Assembly: GCF_021021415.1 (NCBI RefSeq)
Contig: NZ_JAINWJ010000023.1
Span: 1-48,370 of the forward strand
DNA from: Martelella mediterranea
Lineage (GTDB): Bacteria; Pseudomonadota; Alphaproteobacteria; Rhizobiales; Rhizobiaceae
Direction: 5' to 3'
Length of the DNA stretch: 48,370 nt
Shown in pieces: positions 34,098 through 42,257 of this stretch. Each line of letters starts with the position of its first letter. Position 1 is the stretch's first letter. Both the position numbers and the translations under genes were made by a program. The notes under the pieces are model-generated. The model did no database searches. It had not been told where the DNA came from and saw nothing but the letters and a program-made list of their open reading frames with translations.

Positions 34098-36643
34098 GGC
34101 AGAACCGGCTCAACCTTCTCCTCGCATTGAAATTTGCGCTGCGCGAAATGCGCGGCGGGCTTTCGGGTTTCTATATCTTCCTCGCCTGCATCGCGCTTGG
34201 CGTCGCCGCGATCGCCGCCGTCAACTCGGTGTCTCAGGCCGTCAACGCCGGCATCGCCGAACGCGGACGAGAGATCCTGGCCGCCGATATCCGCTTCGAA
34301 CGCGACAACGAGCCGCTTTCCGGCGCCGCACTTGGCTATATCGAGACACTCGGCCCGGTATCGCAATCGGTGACGATGCGCTCGATGACGCGGCTTCCCG
34401 ATGGCACAGACCAGTCGCTGGCAGAAATCAAGGCCGTCGACGGCGCCTACCCGCTTTACGGCGAAGTCATAGCCGATCCCGCCATGCCTGTCGGCGAAGC
34501 GCTGGCCGAGACCGATGGCAGATACGGCGTATTGGTCGCGCCGCTGCTGGCGGAGCGGCTGGAGCTTGCCCCCGGCGACAGTCTACTGCTCGGCAATGCG
34601 GAACTCGTCGTATCCGGCACGCTGGTGCAGGAGCCGGACGCGTTGTCGGAAGGCTTCGCCTTCGCCCCGCGTATCCTGATTGGCCGGGACGCGCTCGACG
34701 CCTCTGGCCTCGTCCAGATCGGCAGCCTTGCCGAATACGGGTATCGCGTGCGGCTTGCCGATGCCGCGATGACGCCGGAGGCGGTCAAGACCGAGGCAGA
34801 GGAGAAATTCCCCGATACCGGCTGGCAGATCCGCACCAGCGACCGCGCCGCCCCCTCGCTCAGCGAGAATGTCGACCGGCTGTCGGAATTCCTGACGCTG
34901 GTGGGGCTTGCCACGCTGATCACCGGCGGCGTCGGGATCGCCAATGCCGTCAGCGCCTATCTCGAAAGCCGCCGCCGCGCGATCGCCGCCTTCAAATGCA
35001 TGGGCGCACCGGCCGATATGGTGGTCGCGATCTACTTCCTGCAGATCATGCTGGTGGCGCTGATCGGGATCGCGATCGGCCTCGTCTTCGGCGCCATCAT
35101 CCCGCTGATCGCGCTGCCGCTGCTCTCCTCGCTGCTCGAAATCGCGATCCCCGCCGGCATCTTCCCTCTCGCTCTGGCGCTGGCGGCGCTGTTCGGCATC
35201 CTGACCGCGCTCGCCTTTGCGATCCTGCCGCTGGCCGCCGCCCGCAACGTGCCGGCGACCGCGCTGCTGCGCGAACACAGCTTTGACGAGGGCGGCCGCC
35301 CGGCATGGCCGTTCCTGGCGGCCACCGGCGTGACGCTGGCGCTGCTCGCAGCACTTGCGATCTTCACCGCCGAGGAGCGCTTCGTCGCTGCCGTGTTCCT
35401 CGCCTCCGTCGCCGGCGCCTTCGTGGTGCTGCGGCTGGTGGCGCTCGCCATCAAATGGCTGGCGGCGCGGGCCCCGCGCCCGCATGCGCCGTCGCTCAGG
35501 CTCGCGGTCGGCAATATCCACCGCCCCGGCGCGCTGACGGGCTCCGTCGTGCTCTCGCTCGGCCTCGGGCTGACGCTGCTGGTCGGCCTGGCGCTGATCG
35601 ACGGCAATCTCAATCGCGAGCTTTCGCGCTCGCTGCCGGAACGCGCGCCGGATTTCTTCTTCGTCGATATCCAGAGCAGCGAGGTCGATGGCTTCAAGGC
35701 GCTGATCGACAAGGAAACGCCCGATGGCGAGCTGGCGCTGGTGCCGATGCTGCGCGGCCGCATTCTGAGCCTCAACGACACGCGGGCTAGCGAATGGGAC
35801 GCCCCTTCGGAAGACGCCAAATGGGTGCTGCGGGGCGATCGCGGCATCACCTATGACGCCGACCTTCCGGAAAACTCGACGCTTTCCGAAGGCGAATGGT
35901 GGCCGGAGAACTATAGCGGCGATCCGCTGGTTTCGTTTTCCGCCGAGGAAGGCCAGGAGCTCGGCCTGAAGCTCGGTGATACCGTGACCATCAGCGTGCT
36001 CGGCCGCGATATCACCGCGACGATCGCGAACTTCCGCACTGTCGAATGGGACTCGCTGTCGATCAATTTCGTGATGGTGTTCTCGCCCAACACCTTCGCC
36101 GGCGCGCCGCATGCCTGGCTCGCCACCCTCACCGATCCGGGCTCCGACACCGCCACAAACGCCGAAATACTGGGGGCAGTGACACGCGCCTTCCCGACCG
36201 TCACCACGATCGAAGTGAAAGCAGCGCTCGAGATTGCCGGCGATCTCGTCAGCCAGCTTGCGACCGCGATCCGCGCGGCGGCGGCCATCGCGCTGATCGC
36301 ATCCGTGCTGGTGCTTTCCGGCGCGCTGGCTGCCGGCAACCGCCGGCGCGGCCATGATGCTGTGGTGATGAAGACGCTGGGCGCGACTCGTCCGGCGCTG
36401 ATCCGGGCCTTCGTCTACGAATATCTGCTGCTGGGAATAGCCACCGGCGTCTTCGCGCTCGCCGCCGGTTCGGTCGCGGCGTGGTATGCGCTGACGAAGA
36501 TCATGATGCTGCCCTTCGCCCTGCTGCCGGCGGTGGCGCTTGCGACCGTGCTCGGCGCGGTGATCGTCACCGTCGCCATCGGCCTTGCCGGCACCTGGCA
36601 TCTGCTTGGCCAGAAGCCCGCGCTCTACCTGCGCGAGCTTTGA
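34094..36643 (+). CDS. ybbP: ABC transporter permease, YbbP-like (FtsX family)
   Basis: An 849-residue inner-membrane protein with an N-terminal helix, a large periplasmic domain (about 45-250) and two FtsX domains. These show segments such as LATLITGGVGIANAVSAYLESRRRAIA and, near the C-terminus, NRRRGHDAVVMKTLGATRPALIRAF. About ten hydrophobic helices are visible. It pairs with the preceding ATPase in an ATGA overlap. By analogy with LolCDE and MacB it may move lipids, lipoproteins or hydrophobic compounds in the periplasm together with the TesA-like esterase; this is not shown by the sequence. Confidence 0.92.
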   Translation: MRQNRLNLLLALKFALREMRGGLSGFYIFLACIALGVAAIAAVNSVSQAVNAGIAERGREILAADIRFERDNEPLSGAALGYIETLGPVSQSVTMRSMTRLPDGTDQSLAEIKAVDGAYPLYGEVIADPAMPVGEALAETDGRYGVLVAPLLAERLELAPGDSLLLGNAELVVSGTLVQEPDALSEGFAFAPRILIGRDALDASGLVQIGSLAEYGYRVRLADAAMTPEAVKTEAEEKFPDTGWQIRTSDRAAPSLSENVDRLSEFLTLVGLATLITGGVGIANAVSAYLESRRRAIAAFKCMGAPADMVVAIYFLQIMLVALIGIAIGLVFGAIIPLIALPLLSSLLEIAIPAGIFPLALALAALFGILTALAFAILPLAAARNVPATALLREHSFDEGGRPAWPFLAATGVTLALLAALAIFTAEERFVAAVFLASVAGAFVVLRLVALAIKWLAARAPRPHAPSLRLAVGNIHRPGALTGSVVLSLGLGLTLLVGLALIDGNLNRELSRSLPERAPDFFFVDIQSSEVDGFKALIDKETPDGELALVPMLRGRILSLNDTRASEWDAPSEDAKWVLRGDRGITYDADLPENSTLSEGEWWPENYSGDPLVSFSAEEGQELGLKLGDTVTISVLGRDITATIANFRTVEWDSLSINFVMVFSPNTFAGAPHAWLATLTDPGSDTATNAEILGAVTRAFPTVTTIEVKAALEIAGDLVSQLATAIRAAAAIALIASVLVLSGALAAGNRRRGHDAVVMKTLGATRPALIRAFVYEYLLLGIATGVFALAAGSVAAWYALTKIMMLPFALLPAVALATVLGAVIVTVAIGLAGTWHLLGQKPALYLREL

Positions 36644-36661
36644 GGGCCCAGAGGAACGGGA

Positions 36662-36865
36662 CTATTTGTCGCGGCGCAGCGCGTCCATCAGTTCGGCGTT
36701 GCGGCGGTCGGCCCAGTAGTTCTGGACGGCGAACAGGGCCCAGAGCGCGGCGACCGGCCAGCCGATCAGGGTGATCTGCAATATCAGGCAGATAATGCCC
36801 GAAAACGGTTTGCCGATGGTGAAAAACGAAAGCCACGGCAGAATGACGGCGATGAAATAGCGCAT
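36662..36865 (-). CDS. YqaE/Pmp3-like small membrane protein
   Basis: A 67-residue protein with two hydrophobic helices (MRYFIAVILPWLSFFTIGKPF and the following GIICLILQITLIGWPVAALWAL) and a charged tail (DRRNAELMDALRRDK). It resembles the Pmp3/YqaE proteolipid family, which affects membrane potential and salt stress. GAGGATATT precedes ATG 36865. The upstream open frame is not conserved-looking and adds basic sequence. It converges on the ybbP-like gene with 18 bases between. Confidence 0.75.
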   Translation of the reverse strand: MRYFIAVILPWLSFFTIGKPFSGIICLILQITLIGWPVAALWALFAVQNYWADRRNAELMDALRRDK

Positions 36866-37014
36866 GAATATCCTCTTTATATTGCGTTCGGCATTATTGC
36901 CGGATGGAGGGGCTTTGCAGGAGAAATGGTGCTTCCGATTGCTGTTTTGCAGGCCGCCGGCGCGTTTCTTACGAAAAATTGAGGATTTGCCGACGGATTC
37001 CAAACGGATATGCC

Positions 37015-37131
37015 TTGTATCGCGTTGCCATTCCCCTCATATTATCGCCAGGCTTGCTGGAGCCCCCCAGCGGCGCCTGGGCTGTCGCCTTGCGGCGATG
37101 CCCGACACCGTGAACAACGAGGGGCTTTTTT
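37015..37131 (+). promoter_or_regulatory. Promoter and structured leader of the BI-1 gene
   Basis: A good -10 box TATTAT (37040-37045) has TTGTAT 19 bases before it. The leader then contains a two-step stem: CCAGGC/GCCTGG (37048-37053, 37075-37080) enclosing GCTGG/CCAGC (37056-37060, 37067-37071). A second hairpin TCGCC-TTGC-GGCGA (37085-37098) and a TTTTTT run at 37126-37131 follow, the run just before the ribosome-binding site GAGGAA. The role of the structure is unknown. Confidence 0.4.
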
Positions 37132-37142
37132 AGAGGAACTCA

Positions 37143-37898
37143 ATGGCTGATCTTCGCAACTATCAGAACCACGCTCAGGCGGGAGCCCAGGCGAGTGCTG
37201 AAATCGATCAGGGACTGCGCGCCTACATGCTGCGCGTCTACAATCTCATGGCTCTCGGCCTCGTGATCACCGGCATCGCGGCTTACGGAATCTTCACGGC
37301 CTCGGTATCGGGCGATGCCAGCGGCCAGGTTCAGCTTACCCAGTTCGGTCAGGTCATGTACGCCTCGCCGCTGAAGTGGCTCGTCATGTTCGCTCCGCTG
37401 ATCGCCTTCTTCTTTCTGGCGTTCCGCATCAACAAGATGAGCGTCGCCGCCGCCCAGACCGCGTTCTGGGTCTATGCCGGGCTGACCGGCATTTCGCTGT
37501 CGACGATCTTCCTGGTTTATACCGGCCAGAGCATCGTCCAGACCTTCTTCATCACCGCGGCCTCGTTTGGCGCGCTGTCGCTTTACGGCTACACCACCAA
37601 GCGTGATCTGTCGGCGATGGGTTCCTTCATGGTGATCGGCCTGTTCGGCGTGATTATCGCCATGATCGTCAACATCTTCCTGCAGTCGAGCGCGCTCGGC
37701 TTCGCGATCTCGGTTCTCGGCGTGCTGATCTTCGCCGGCCTGACCGCGTGGGACACGCAGAAGATCAAGGAAATGTATTATGAAGGCGACGGCCATGAAG
37801 TGGCTGGCCGCAAGGCGGTGATGGGCGCGCTGACGCTCTACCTCGACTTCATCAACATGTTCCTGTTCCTGCTGCGCCTGCTCGGCAACCGGAACTGA
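37143..37898 (+). CDS. Bax inhibitor-1/YccA family membrane protein
   Basis: A 251-residue inner-membrane protein with seven hydrophobic helices after a polar, glutamine- and alanine-rich N-terminus. Family segments are AYMLRVYNLMALGLVITGIAAYG, the helix-6 region SALGFAISVLGVLIFAGLTAWDTQKIKEMY, and the acidic residues in TAWDTQ and LYLDFINMF that form the calcium/proton-sensing pair. The E. coli relatives are YccA (modulates FtsH) and YbhL. It is transcribed alone, with a terminator after it. Confidence 0.93.
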   Translation: MADLRNYQNHAQAGAQASAEIDQGLRAYMLRVYNLMALGLVITGIAAYGIFTASVSGDASGQVQLTQFGQVMYASPLKWLVMFAPLIAFFFLAFRINKMSVAAAQTAFWVYAGLTGISLSTIFLVYTGQSIVQTFFITAASFGALSLYGYTTKRDLSAMGSFMVIGLFGVIIAMIVNIFLQSSALGFAISVLGVLIFAGLTAWDTQKIKEMYYEGDGHEVAGRKAVMGALTLYLDFINMFLFLLRLLGNRN

Positions 37899-37924
37899 TC
37901 CCGATCGAGGATATCAATCTGATC

Positions 37925-37949
37925 AAGGCGGCTTTCGGGCCGCCTTTTT
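37925..37949 (+). terminator. Rho-independent terminator after the BI-1 gene
   Basis: AAGGCGGC (37925-37932) pairs with GCCGCCTT (37939-37946) around TTTCGG, and the stem runs into a five-T tract (37945-37949). It lies 27 bases after the stop. Confidence 0.92.
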
Positions 37950-38021
37950 CATGCCCGCTTCCCTGCGAGCCGAAAGCGGATTATCGTTTCCGTTACCTTT
38001 CCACCTGCCCCGACCCGGACC

Positions 38022-38555
38022 ATGACCGCCACCCTCCGCCCCGCCTCCCCCGCCGATCTTTCCGCGATCACCGAAATCTATGCCGAATGCGTGCTGAACG
38101 GGGTGGCGAGCTATGAGCTGGAGCCGCCGAGCCGGGAGGAAATGGAAGCGCGGATGACCGCGATCACCGCCGCCGGCTACCCCTATCTCGCCGCGACCGA
38201 GGGCGATCGCGTGATCGGCTATGCCTATGCCAGCGCCTTTCGCACCCGTCCGGCCTATCGCTGGCTGGTCGAAAATTCGGTCTATCTTTCGCCAGAGGCG
38301 CGCGGCAAGGGCGTCGGCAAAAGCCTGCTGTCGCAATTGGTAACGGAGTGCGAGACGCGCGGCTTCCGCCAGATGGTGGCCGTCATCGGCGGGGCCAGCC
38401 CGGCCTCGATCGCGCTTCATACAGCGCTCGGCTTCACCGAGGCCGGCCGGCTGACGGGCACCGGCTTCAAGCACGGCAAATGGCTGGACACGGTATTCAT
38501 GCAGCGCCCGCTTGGCGAGGGGAACCGGAGCGACCCGCTGCCATTATCGCTTTGA
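38022..38555 (+). CDS. GNAT N-acetyltransferase, PAT-like (second copy)
   Basis: A 177-residue acetyltransferase of the phosphinothricin/L-amino-acid group and a clear paralog of the one at 11449-11943. It shares EIYAECVLNGVASYE, VENSVYLSPEARGKGVGKSLL, SIALHTALGFTEAGRL and KWLDTVFMQ. The acetyl-CoA loop ARGKGVGKS is intact. It is followed after 131 bases by the phosphonate-type genes. A role in acetylating an aminophosphonate (as PhnO does) is therefore possible, but general amino-acid acetylation is equally likely. Confidence 0.88.
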   Translation: MTATLRPASPADLSAITEIYAECVLNGVASYELEPPSREEMEARMTAITAAGYPYLAATEGDRVIGYAYASAFRTRPAYRWLVENSVYLSPEARGKGVGKSLLSQLVTECETRGFRQMVAVIGGASPASIALHTALGFTEAGRLTGTGFKHGKWLDTVFMQRPLGEGNRSDPLPLSL

Positions 38556-38686
38556 CCGCGTGTGACATCGCCGCCGGCGGAACCTTCCGCTCGGGCCGCG
38601 CATTGAAGAAGACGGGACGCCTTGCAAAGACGGACGAATCCCTGCACTTTCCTCATCCTCCCTTCATTTCGGGCAAGGAAAACGAT

Positions 38687-39457
38687 TTGCGCTACGCCAT
38701 CTATTTCACTCCCGCCATCGACCATCCCCTGACGATTGCCGCCAGCCGCTGGCTCGGCTACGACGCCTTTGCCGGCGAGGAACGGCCGTTTCCAGACAGT
38801 ATCGCGCTCGCCGCCGGCCGGATGAGCGCCGTAACCGCGGCCGCCGCCCGCTATGGCTTCCACGCCACGCTGAAGGCACCGTTCCGGCTTGCCGACAATG
38901 CCACGCCGGCAGCGCTGGAGGCCGCCTTTGACGTGTTCTGCCGCAAGCACAGTCCATTCGACATACCCGAATTGAAGCTCGGCAAGCTCGGCAAGTTCCA
39001 CGCCCTCGTTCCGGCTGGAGAAAGTCAGATGCTGCAGGATTTCGCCGCCGATGTGGTGCGCTATTTCGAGCCGATGCGCGCGCCGCTCGCCAATGAGGAG
39101 ATCGCCCGGCGCAAGCCGGAGGAACTGAGCGAGACGGAGCGCGACAATCTGGAGCGCTGGGGTTACCCTTATGTCTTCGATGACTTCCGCTTCCACATGA
39201 CGCTGACCGGGCCGGTGACGGGCACCGACATGCATGTGATCGAGACCGCGATCGAGGATTATTTCGCCCCCTTTGTCGGCAAGCCGCTTGAAATTTCCGG
39301 GCTCGGGCTGTTCATGGAGGAGCGGCGCGGCGCGCCCTTTGTGATCCGCCGCTGGCAGCCGCTGACGGGCGGCCAAACCACGCTTTTCGGGGCCGACGAG
39401 ACAGTGATGGGGGAAACTGGGACGAGCGAGACTGGGGCCGGAGAAACCGAGGAATGA
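38687..39457 (+). CDS. DUF1045 2H-phosphoesterase-like protein of phosphonate operons
   Basis: A 256-residue protein of the family annotated as phosphonate metabolism protein (DUF1045). Two HxT motifs of the 2H phosphoesterase fold are present: YGFHATLKAPF (His59, Thr61) and FRFHMTLTGPV (His170, Thr172). It may open or hydrolyse a cyclic phosphate, possibly of ribose in C-P lyase products; the reaction is not proven. The start is TTG at 38687 (RYAIYFTPAIDHPL), with AAGGAAAACGA before it; the frame upstream overlaps the GNAT gene and is spurious. The C-terminus is an acidic repeat (GETGTSETGAGETEE). It overlaps phnM by ATGA. Confidence 0.87.
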   Translation: MRYAIYFTPAIDHPLTIAASRWLGYDAFAGEERPFPDSIALAAGRMSAVTAAAARYGFHATLKAPFRLADNATPAALEAAFDVFCRKHSPFDIPELKLGKLGKFHALVPAGESQMLQDFAADVVRYFEPMRAPLANEEIARRKPEELSETERDNLERWGYPYVFDDFRFHMTLTGPVTGTDMHVIETAIEDYFAPFVGKPLEISGLGLFMEERRGAPFVIRRWQPLTGGQTTLFGADETVMGETGTSETGAGETEE

Positions 39458-40593
39458 GCGCCGAAACCGTTTTCACCAATGCGCGGATCGTGCTTGAGGA
39501 CGAGATCGTGCACGGCGCGCTCCTGGCGCGCGACGGCGAAATCGTTGACATTTCGGGACACCCGACCCGCCATGGCGACGACATGGAGGGCGACTACCTG
39601 ATCCCCGGCCTGATCGAGCTTCATACCGATCATCTCGAAGGCCATTATTCGCCGCGTCCCGGCGTGCGCTGGGACAAGATCGCGGCCGTTCAGGCCCATG
39701 ACGGCCAGATCATCGCGTCGGGCATCACCACAGTTTTCGACTGCCTGCGCATGGGTTCCGACGGCGACGACGGCTTCGATCTCGGCGAGATGCGCGACAT
39801 GGCCGACGCGATCCAGCAGGCCGAGCGCGAGAACCGGCTGAAGGCCCAGCATTTCCTGCATCTGCGCTGCGAGGTTTCCGCCGCCAATGTCATGGAGCAT
39901 TTCGCCGGCTTCGAGAACGATCCGCATGTCAGACTGACATCGCTGATGGACCACGCGCCCGGCCAGCGGCAGTTCACCGATCTTTCCCAATACGAGCTTT
40001 TCTACAAGCCGAAGCGCGGGCTTTCCGATGAGGCCTTCGCCGCCTTCGTTGCAGAGCGTCAGGGCCAGTCGGAAAAATATGCCGGCCCGCACCGGCAGAT
40101 GATCTCCGATCACTGCGCCGCCCGCGGCATCGCCATTGCCAGCCACGACGACGCCACGCTTGCCCATGTGGAAGAGGCGATCGGCCATGGCGTTGCGGTT
40201 GCCGAGTTTCCGACGAGTCTCGAGGCCGCGAACGCCTCGCACAAGGCGGGAATGTCGGTGCTGATGGGCGCGCCCAATGTGGTGCGCGGCAAGTCGCATT
40301 CGGGCAATATCGCCGCGCGCGATCTGGCCGAACGCGGCGTGCTGGACGTGCTGTCGTCGGATTACGTGCCCTTCAGCCTGCTCTACGCGCCATTCATCCT
40401 CGCCGATACGGTCGAGACGATCAGCCTGCCGCGCGCGCTGAAGATGGTGACGGCGACGCCGGCGAGAGCCGTGAAGCTCGACGATCGCGGACGGATCGCG
40501 CCGGGTCTGAGGGCAGATATTGTGCGCGTCCATCGCCCCTCCGGCGCGCCGGTGACCCGCGCGGTCTGGCGGGCGGGCAAGCGGGTGGCCTGA
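39454..40593 (+). CDS. phnM: Alpha-D-ribose 1-methylphosphonate 5-triphosphate diphosphatase
   Basis: A 379-residue amidohydrolase-fold enzyme that removes diphosphate from ribose 1-methylphosphonate 5-triphosphate in the C-P lyase pathway. Family signatures are YLIPGLIELHTDHLEGHYSPRPGVRWD, GITTVFDCLRMG and ASHDDATLAHVEEA. PTSLEAANASHKAGMSVLMGAPN and LSSDYVPFSLL follow. The metal-binding histidines are in place. Length equals E. coli PhnM (378). phnN follows after 4 bases. The C-P lyase core (phnGHIJKL) is not in this window, so it must be elsewhere or absent. Confidence 0.95.
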   Translation: MSAETVFTNARIVLEDEIVHGALLARDGEIVDISGHPTRHGDDMEGDYLIPGLIELHTDHLEGHYSPRPGVRWDKIAAVQAHDGQIIASGITTVFDCLRMGSDGDDGFDLGEMRDMADAIQQAERENRLKAQHFLHLRCEVSAANVMEHFAGFENDPHVRLTSLMDHAPGQRQFTDLSQYELFYKPKRGLSDEAFAAFVAERQGQSEKYAGPHRQMISDHCAARGIAIASHDDATLAHVEEAIGHGVAVAEFPTSLEAANASHKAGMSVLMGAPNVVRGKSHSGNIAARDLAERGVLDVLSSDYVPFSLLYAPFILADTVETISLPRALKMVTATPARAVKLDDRGRIAPGLRADIVRVHRPSGAPVTRAVWRAGKRVA

Positions 40594-40597
40594 CCGA

Positions 40598-41167
40598 ATG
40601 GCAGAGCCGGGCAGGATTATTGTCGTGGTCGGTCCGAGCGGAGCCGGCAAGGACAGCGTGATCAACTACGCGGCCGCCGCCCTTCGAAGCCATCCGCGCT
40701 TTGCCGTGGTGCGCCGGGTGATCACCCGGCCGAGCGACCACGACAGCGAAATCCACGACACGATGGCGCCGGACGCCTTCGCGGCAAAAAAGGCCGCGGG
40801 CGGCTTTGCGGCTTCATGGTCGGCGCATGGCCTGGATTACGGTATACCGGCCGAACACCGCGCCTTCGTCGCCAATGGCGGGGTGGCGCTCTGCAACGGT
40901 TCGCGCAAGGCACTCGATGATTTTCGCGCGGCCTTTGCCCGGCTCACCGTCGTCAACGTCACCGCGCGGCCCGAAATCCTTGCCGCGAGACTTGCCGCGC
41001 GCGGTCGCGAAAGCGCCGACCAGATCGCAGCCCGGCTGGCCCGCTCGACCATGGCGGTCCACGGCGATTTCGATGTGGTGACGATCGACAATTCCGGGAC
41101 ACTTGAAGCTGCCGGCGAACGGCTGGTCGCGCTTATCAGGGAAAGCCTTGCAGCCAACGAGCCCTGA
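40598..41167 (+). CDS. phnN: Ribose 1,5-bisphosphate phosphokinase
   Basis: A 189-residue kinase converting ribose 1,5-bisphosphate to PRPP with ATP. The P-loop GPSGAGKDS (12-20) is typical of PhnN, as are RRVITRPSD and the guanylate-kinase-like fold. Length matches E. coli PhnN (185). Besides phosphonate use it offers a PRPP salvage route. It is the last gene of the DUF1045-phnM-phnN set and converges on gbcB with three bases between stops. Confidence 0.93.
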   Translation: MAEPGRIIVVVGPSGAGKDSVINYAAAALRSHPRFAVVRRVITRPSDHDSEIHDTMAPDAFAAKKAAGGFAASWSAHGLDYGIPAEHRAFVANGGVALCNGSRKALDDFRAAFARLTVVNVTARPEILAARLAARGRESADQIAARLARSTMAVHGDFDVVTIDNSGTLEAAGERLVALIRESLAANEP

Positions 41168-41170
41168 ACG

Positions 41171-42256
41171 TCAGGCCTCGACCTCGACATCGGTCAGCGG
41201 GCGCGAGCAGCAGGCGAGGATATAGCCCTCCTCGATCTCGTCATCGAGAATGCCGCCATTGTGCTGCATGTCGACCTTGCCGGATTTGCACATGGTGCGG
41301 CAGGTGCCGCAGATGCCGCTCTCGCAGGCGGCGGGAATGCGGACCCCGGCATTGCGGGCGGTCTGGAGAATGGTGAAGCCGGGCGGCACCTCGGCGCGTA
41401 CGCCCGAATCGGCGAATTCGATCACCAGCCGCCTGTCCTCGTCCGCGCTTTCGCCCACGAACACGGCAGGCGTCGGCGCTTCCGGCTTGAAGGTCTCCTG
41501 GAAATAGTTGTTTTCCATGTCGAAGCTGGAGCTTTCGAGCGAATCCCGGACCGTCGCCATGAACGGGTCCGGCCCGCAGCAGAACACCCGACGCTCCAGA
41601 AAATCCGGCACCAGCAGCGCGATCTTGGCGCGGTCGATGAAACCCTTCAGCCCGGACCAGAGCTGGGTGCGCTCCAGCTCGGTGACGATGAAGCCGAGAT
41701 TGAAGAACGGCATGTAGCGCGCCTTGTACTCCAGCTCCCAGCGGAAGATGATGTCGTTCGGCGAACGGGCGCAATGGATGAAGGCGATATCGGTGTCGGG
41801 ATCGCGGTCGCCGAGATCGCGCGTCATCGACATCATCGGCGTGATCCCCGAGCCCGCCGAGATGAACAGGTATTTCTCCGCCGGCTTGGTGACATAGGAG
41901 AAATCGCCAAGCGGGCCGATCGCCTTCAGCTTCATGCCGGGATGCAGGTTCTCGAACATCCAGCGCGTGCCGATGCTGTCCTTCTGCGCCTTCACCGTCA
42001 CCGCGATGGTGAAGGGACGGGTCGGGCTGGAGGAGATCGTGTAGGTCCTCAGAACTGGCTCGGGGCCGACCGGCAGCTCCAGCGTGATGTACTGGCCCGG
42101 CATATAGCGGAACCAGATATTTTCCTGCTCCGCCTTGAAGGTGAAGGTCATCACGTCCGGCGCTTCCGGCGTCCAGGCCACGCATTCGAGCATATGCTCG
42201 CGGCCATTCCACGGCACCATCTCGTCGATATGCTTGAAGGGCTGCGGCTTCATCAT
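41171..42256 (-). CDS. gbcB: Glycine betaine demethylase reductase subunit
   Basis: A 361-residue reductase with an FAD/ferredoxin-reductase module and a C-terminal [2Fe-2S] ferredoxin. FAD contact is RTYTISSSPT, NAD contact GSGITPMMSM and CCGPDPFM. The cluster ligands are Cys311, Cys316, Cys319 (ACESGICGTC) and a cysteine at 349 or 350 (LACCSRP). It passes electrons from NAD(P)H to GbcA. The start MMKPQPFKH at 42256 lies one base after the gbcA stop, so translation is coupled. Related reductases serve carnitine and stachydrine demethylases, but the partner GbcA decides the assignment. Confidence 0.92.
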   Translation of the reverse strand: MMKPQPFKHIDEMVPWNGREHMLECVAWTPEAPDVMTFTFKAEQENIWFRYMPGQYITLELPVGPEPVLRTYTISSSPTRPFTIAVTVKAQKDSIGTRWMFENLHPGMKLKAIGPLGDFSYVTKPAEKYLFISAGSGITPMMSMTRDLGDRDPDTDIAFIHCARSPNDIIFRWELEYKARYMPFFNLGFIVTELERTQLWSGLKGFIDRAKIALLVPDFLERRVFCCGPDPFMATVRDSLESSSFDMENNYFQETFKPEAPTPAVFVGESADEDRRLVIEFADSGVRAEVPPGFTILQTARNAGVRIPAACESGICGTCRTMCKSGKVDMQHNGGILDDEIEEGYILACCSRPLTDVEVEA

Positions 42257-42257
42257 G

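Noticed and set aside
34583-36601. 672-codon open frame antisense to the ybbP-like gene
   Set aside because: The translation is Arg/Gln/Asp repeats typical of a reverse frame of a GC-rich membrane-protein gene; ybbP motifs on the plus strand are clear.
38348-38686. Longer start for the DUF1045 gene inside the GNAT gene
   Set aside because: The upstream part is a shadow of the GNAT coding frame; family similarity begins at RYAIYFTPA.
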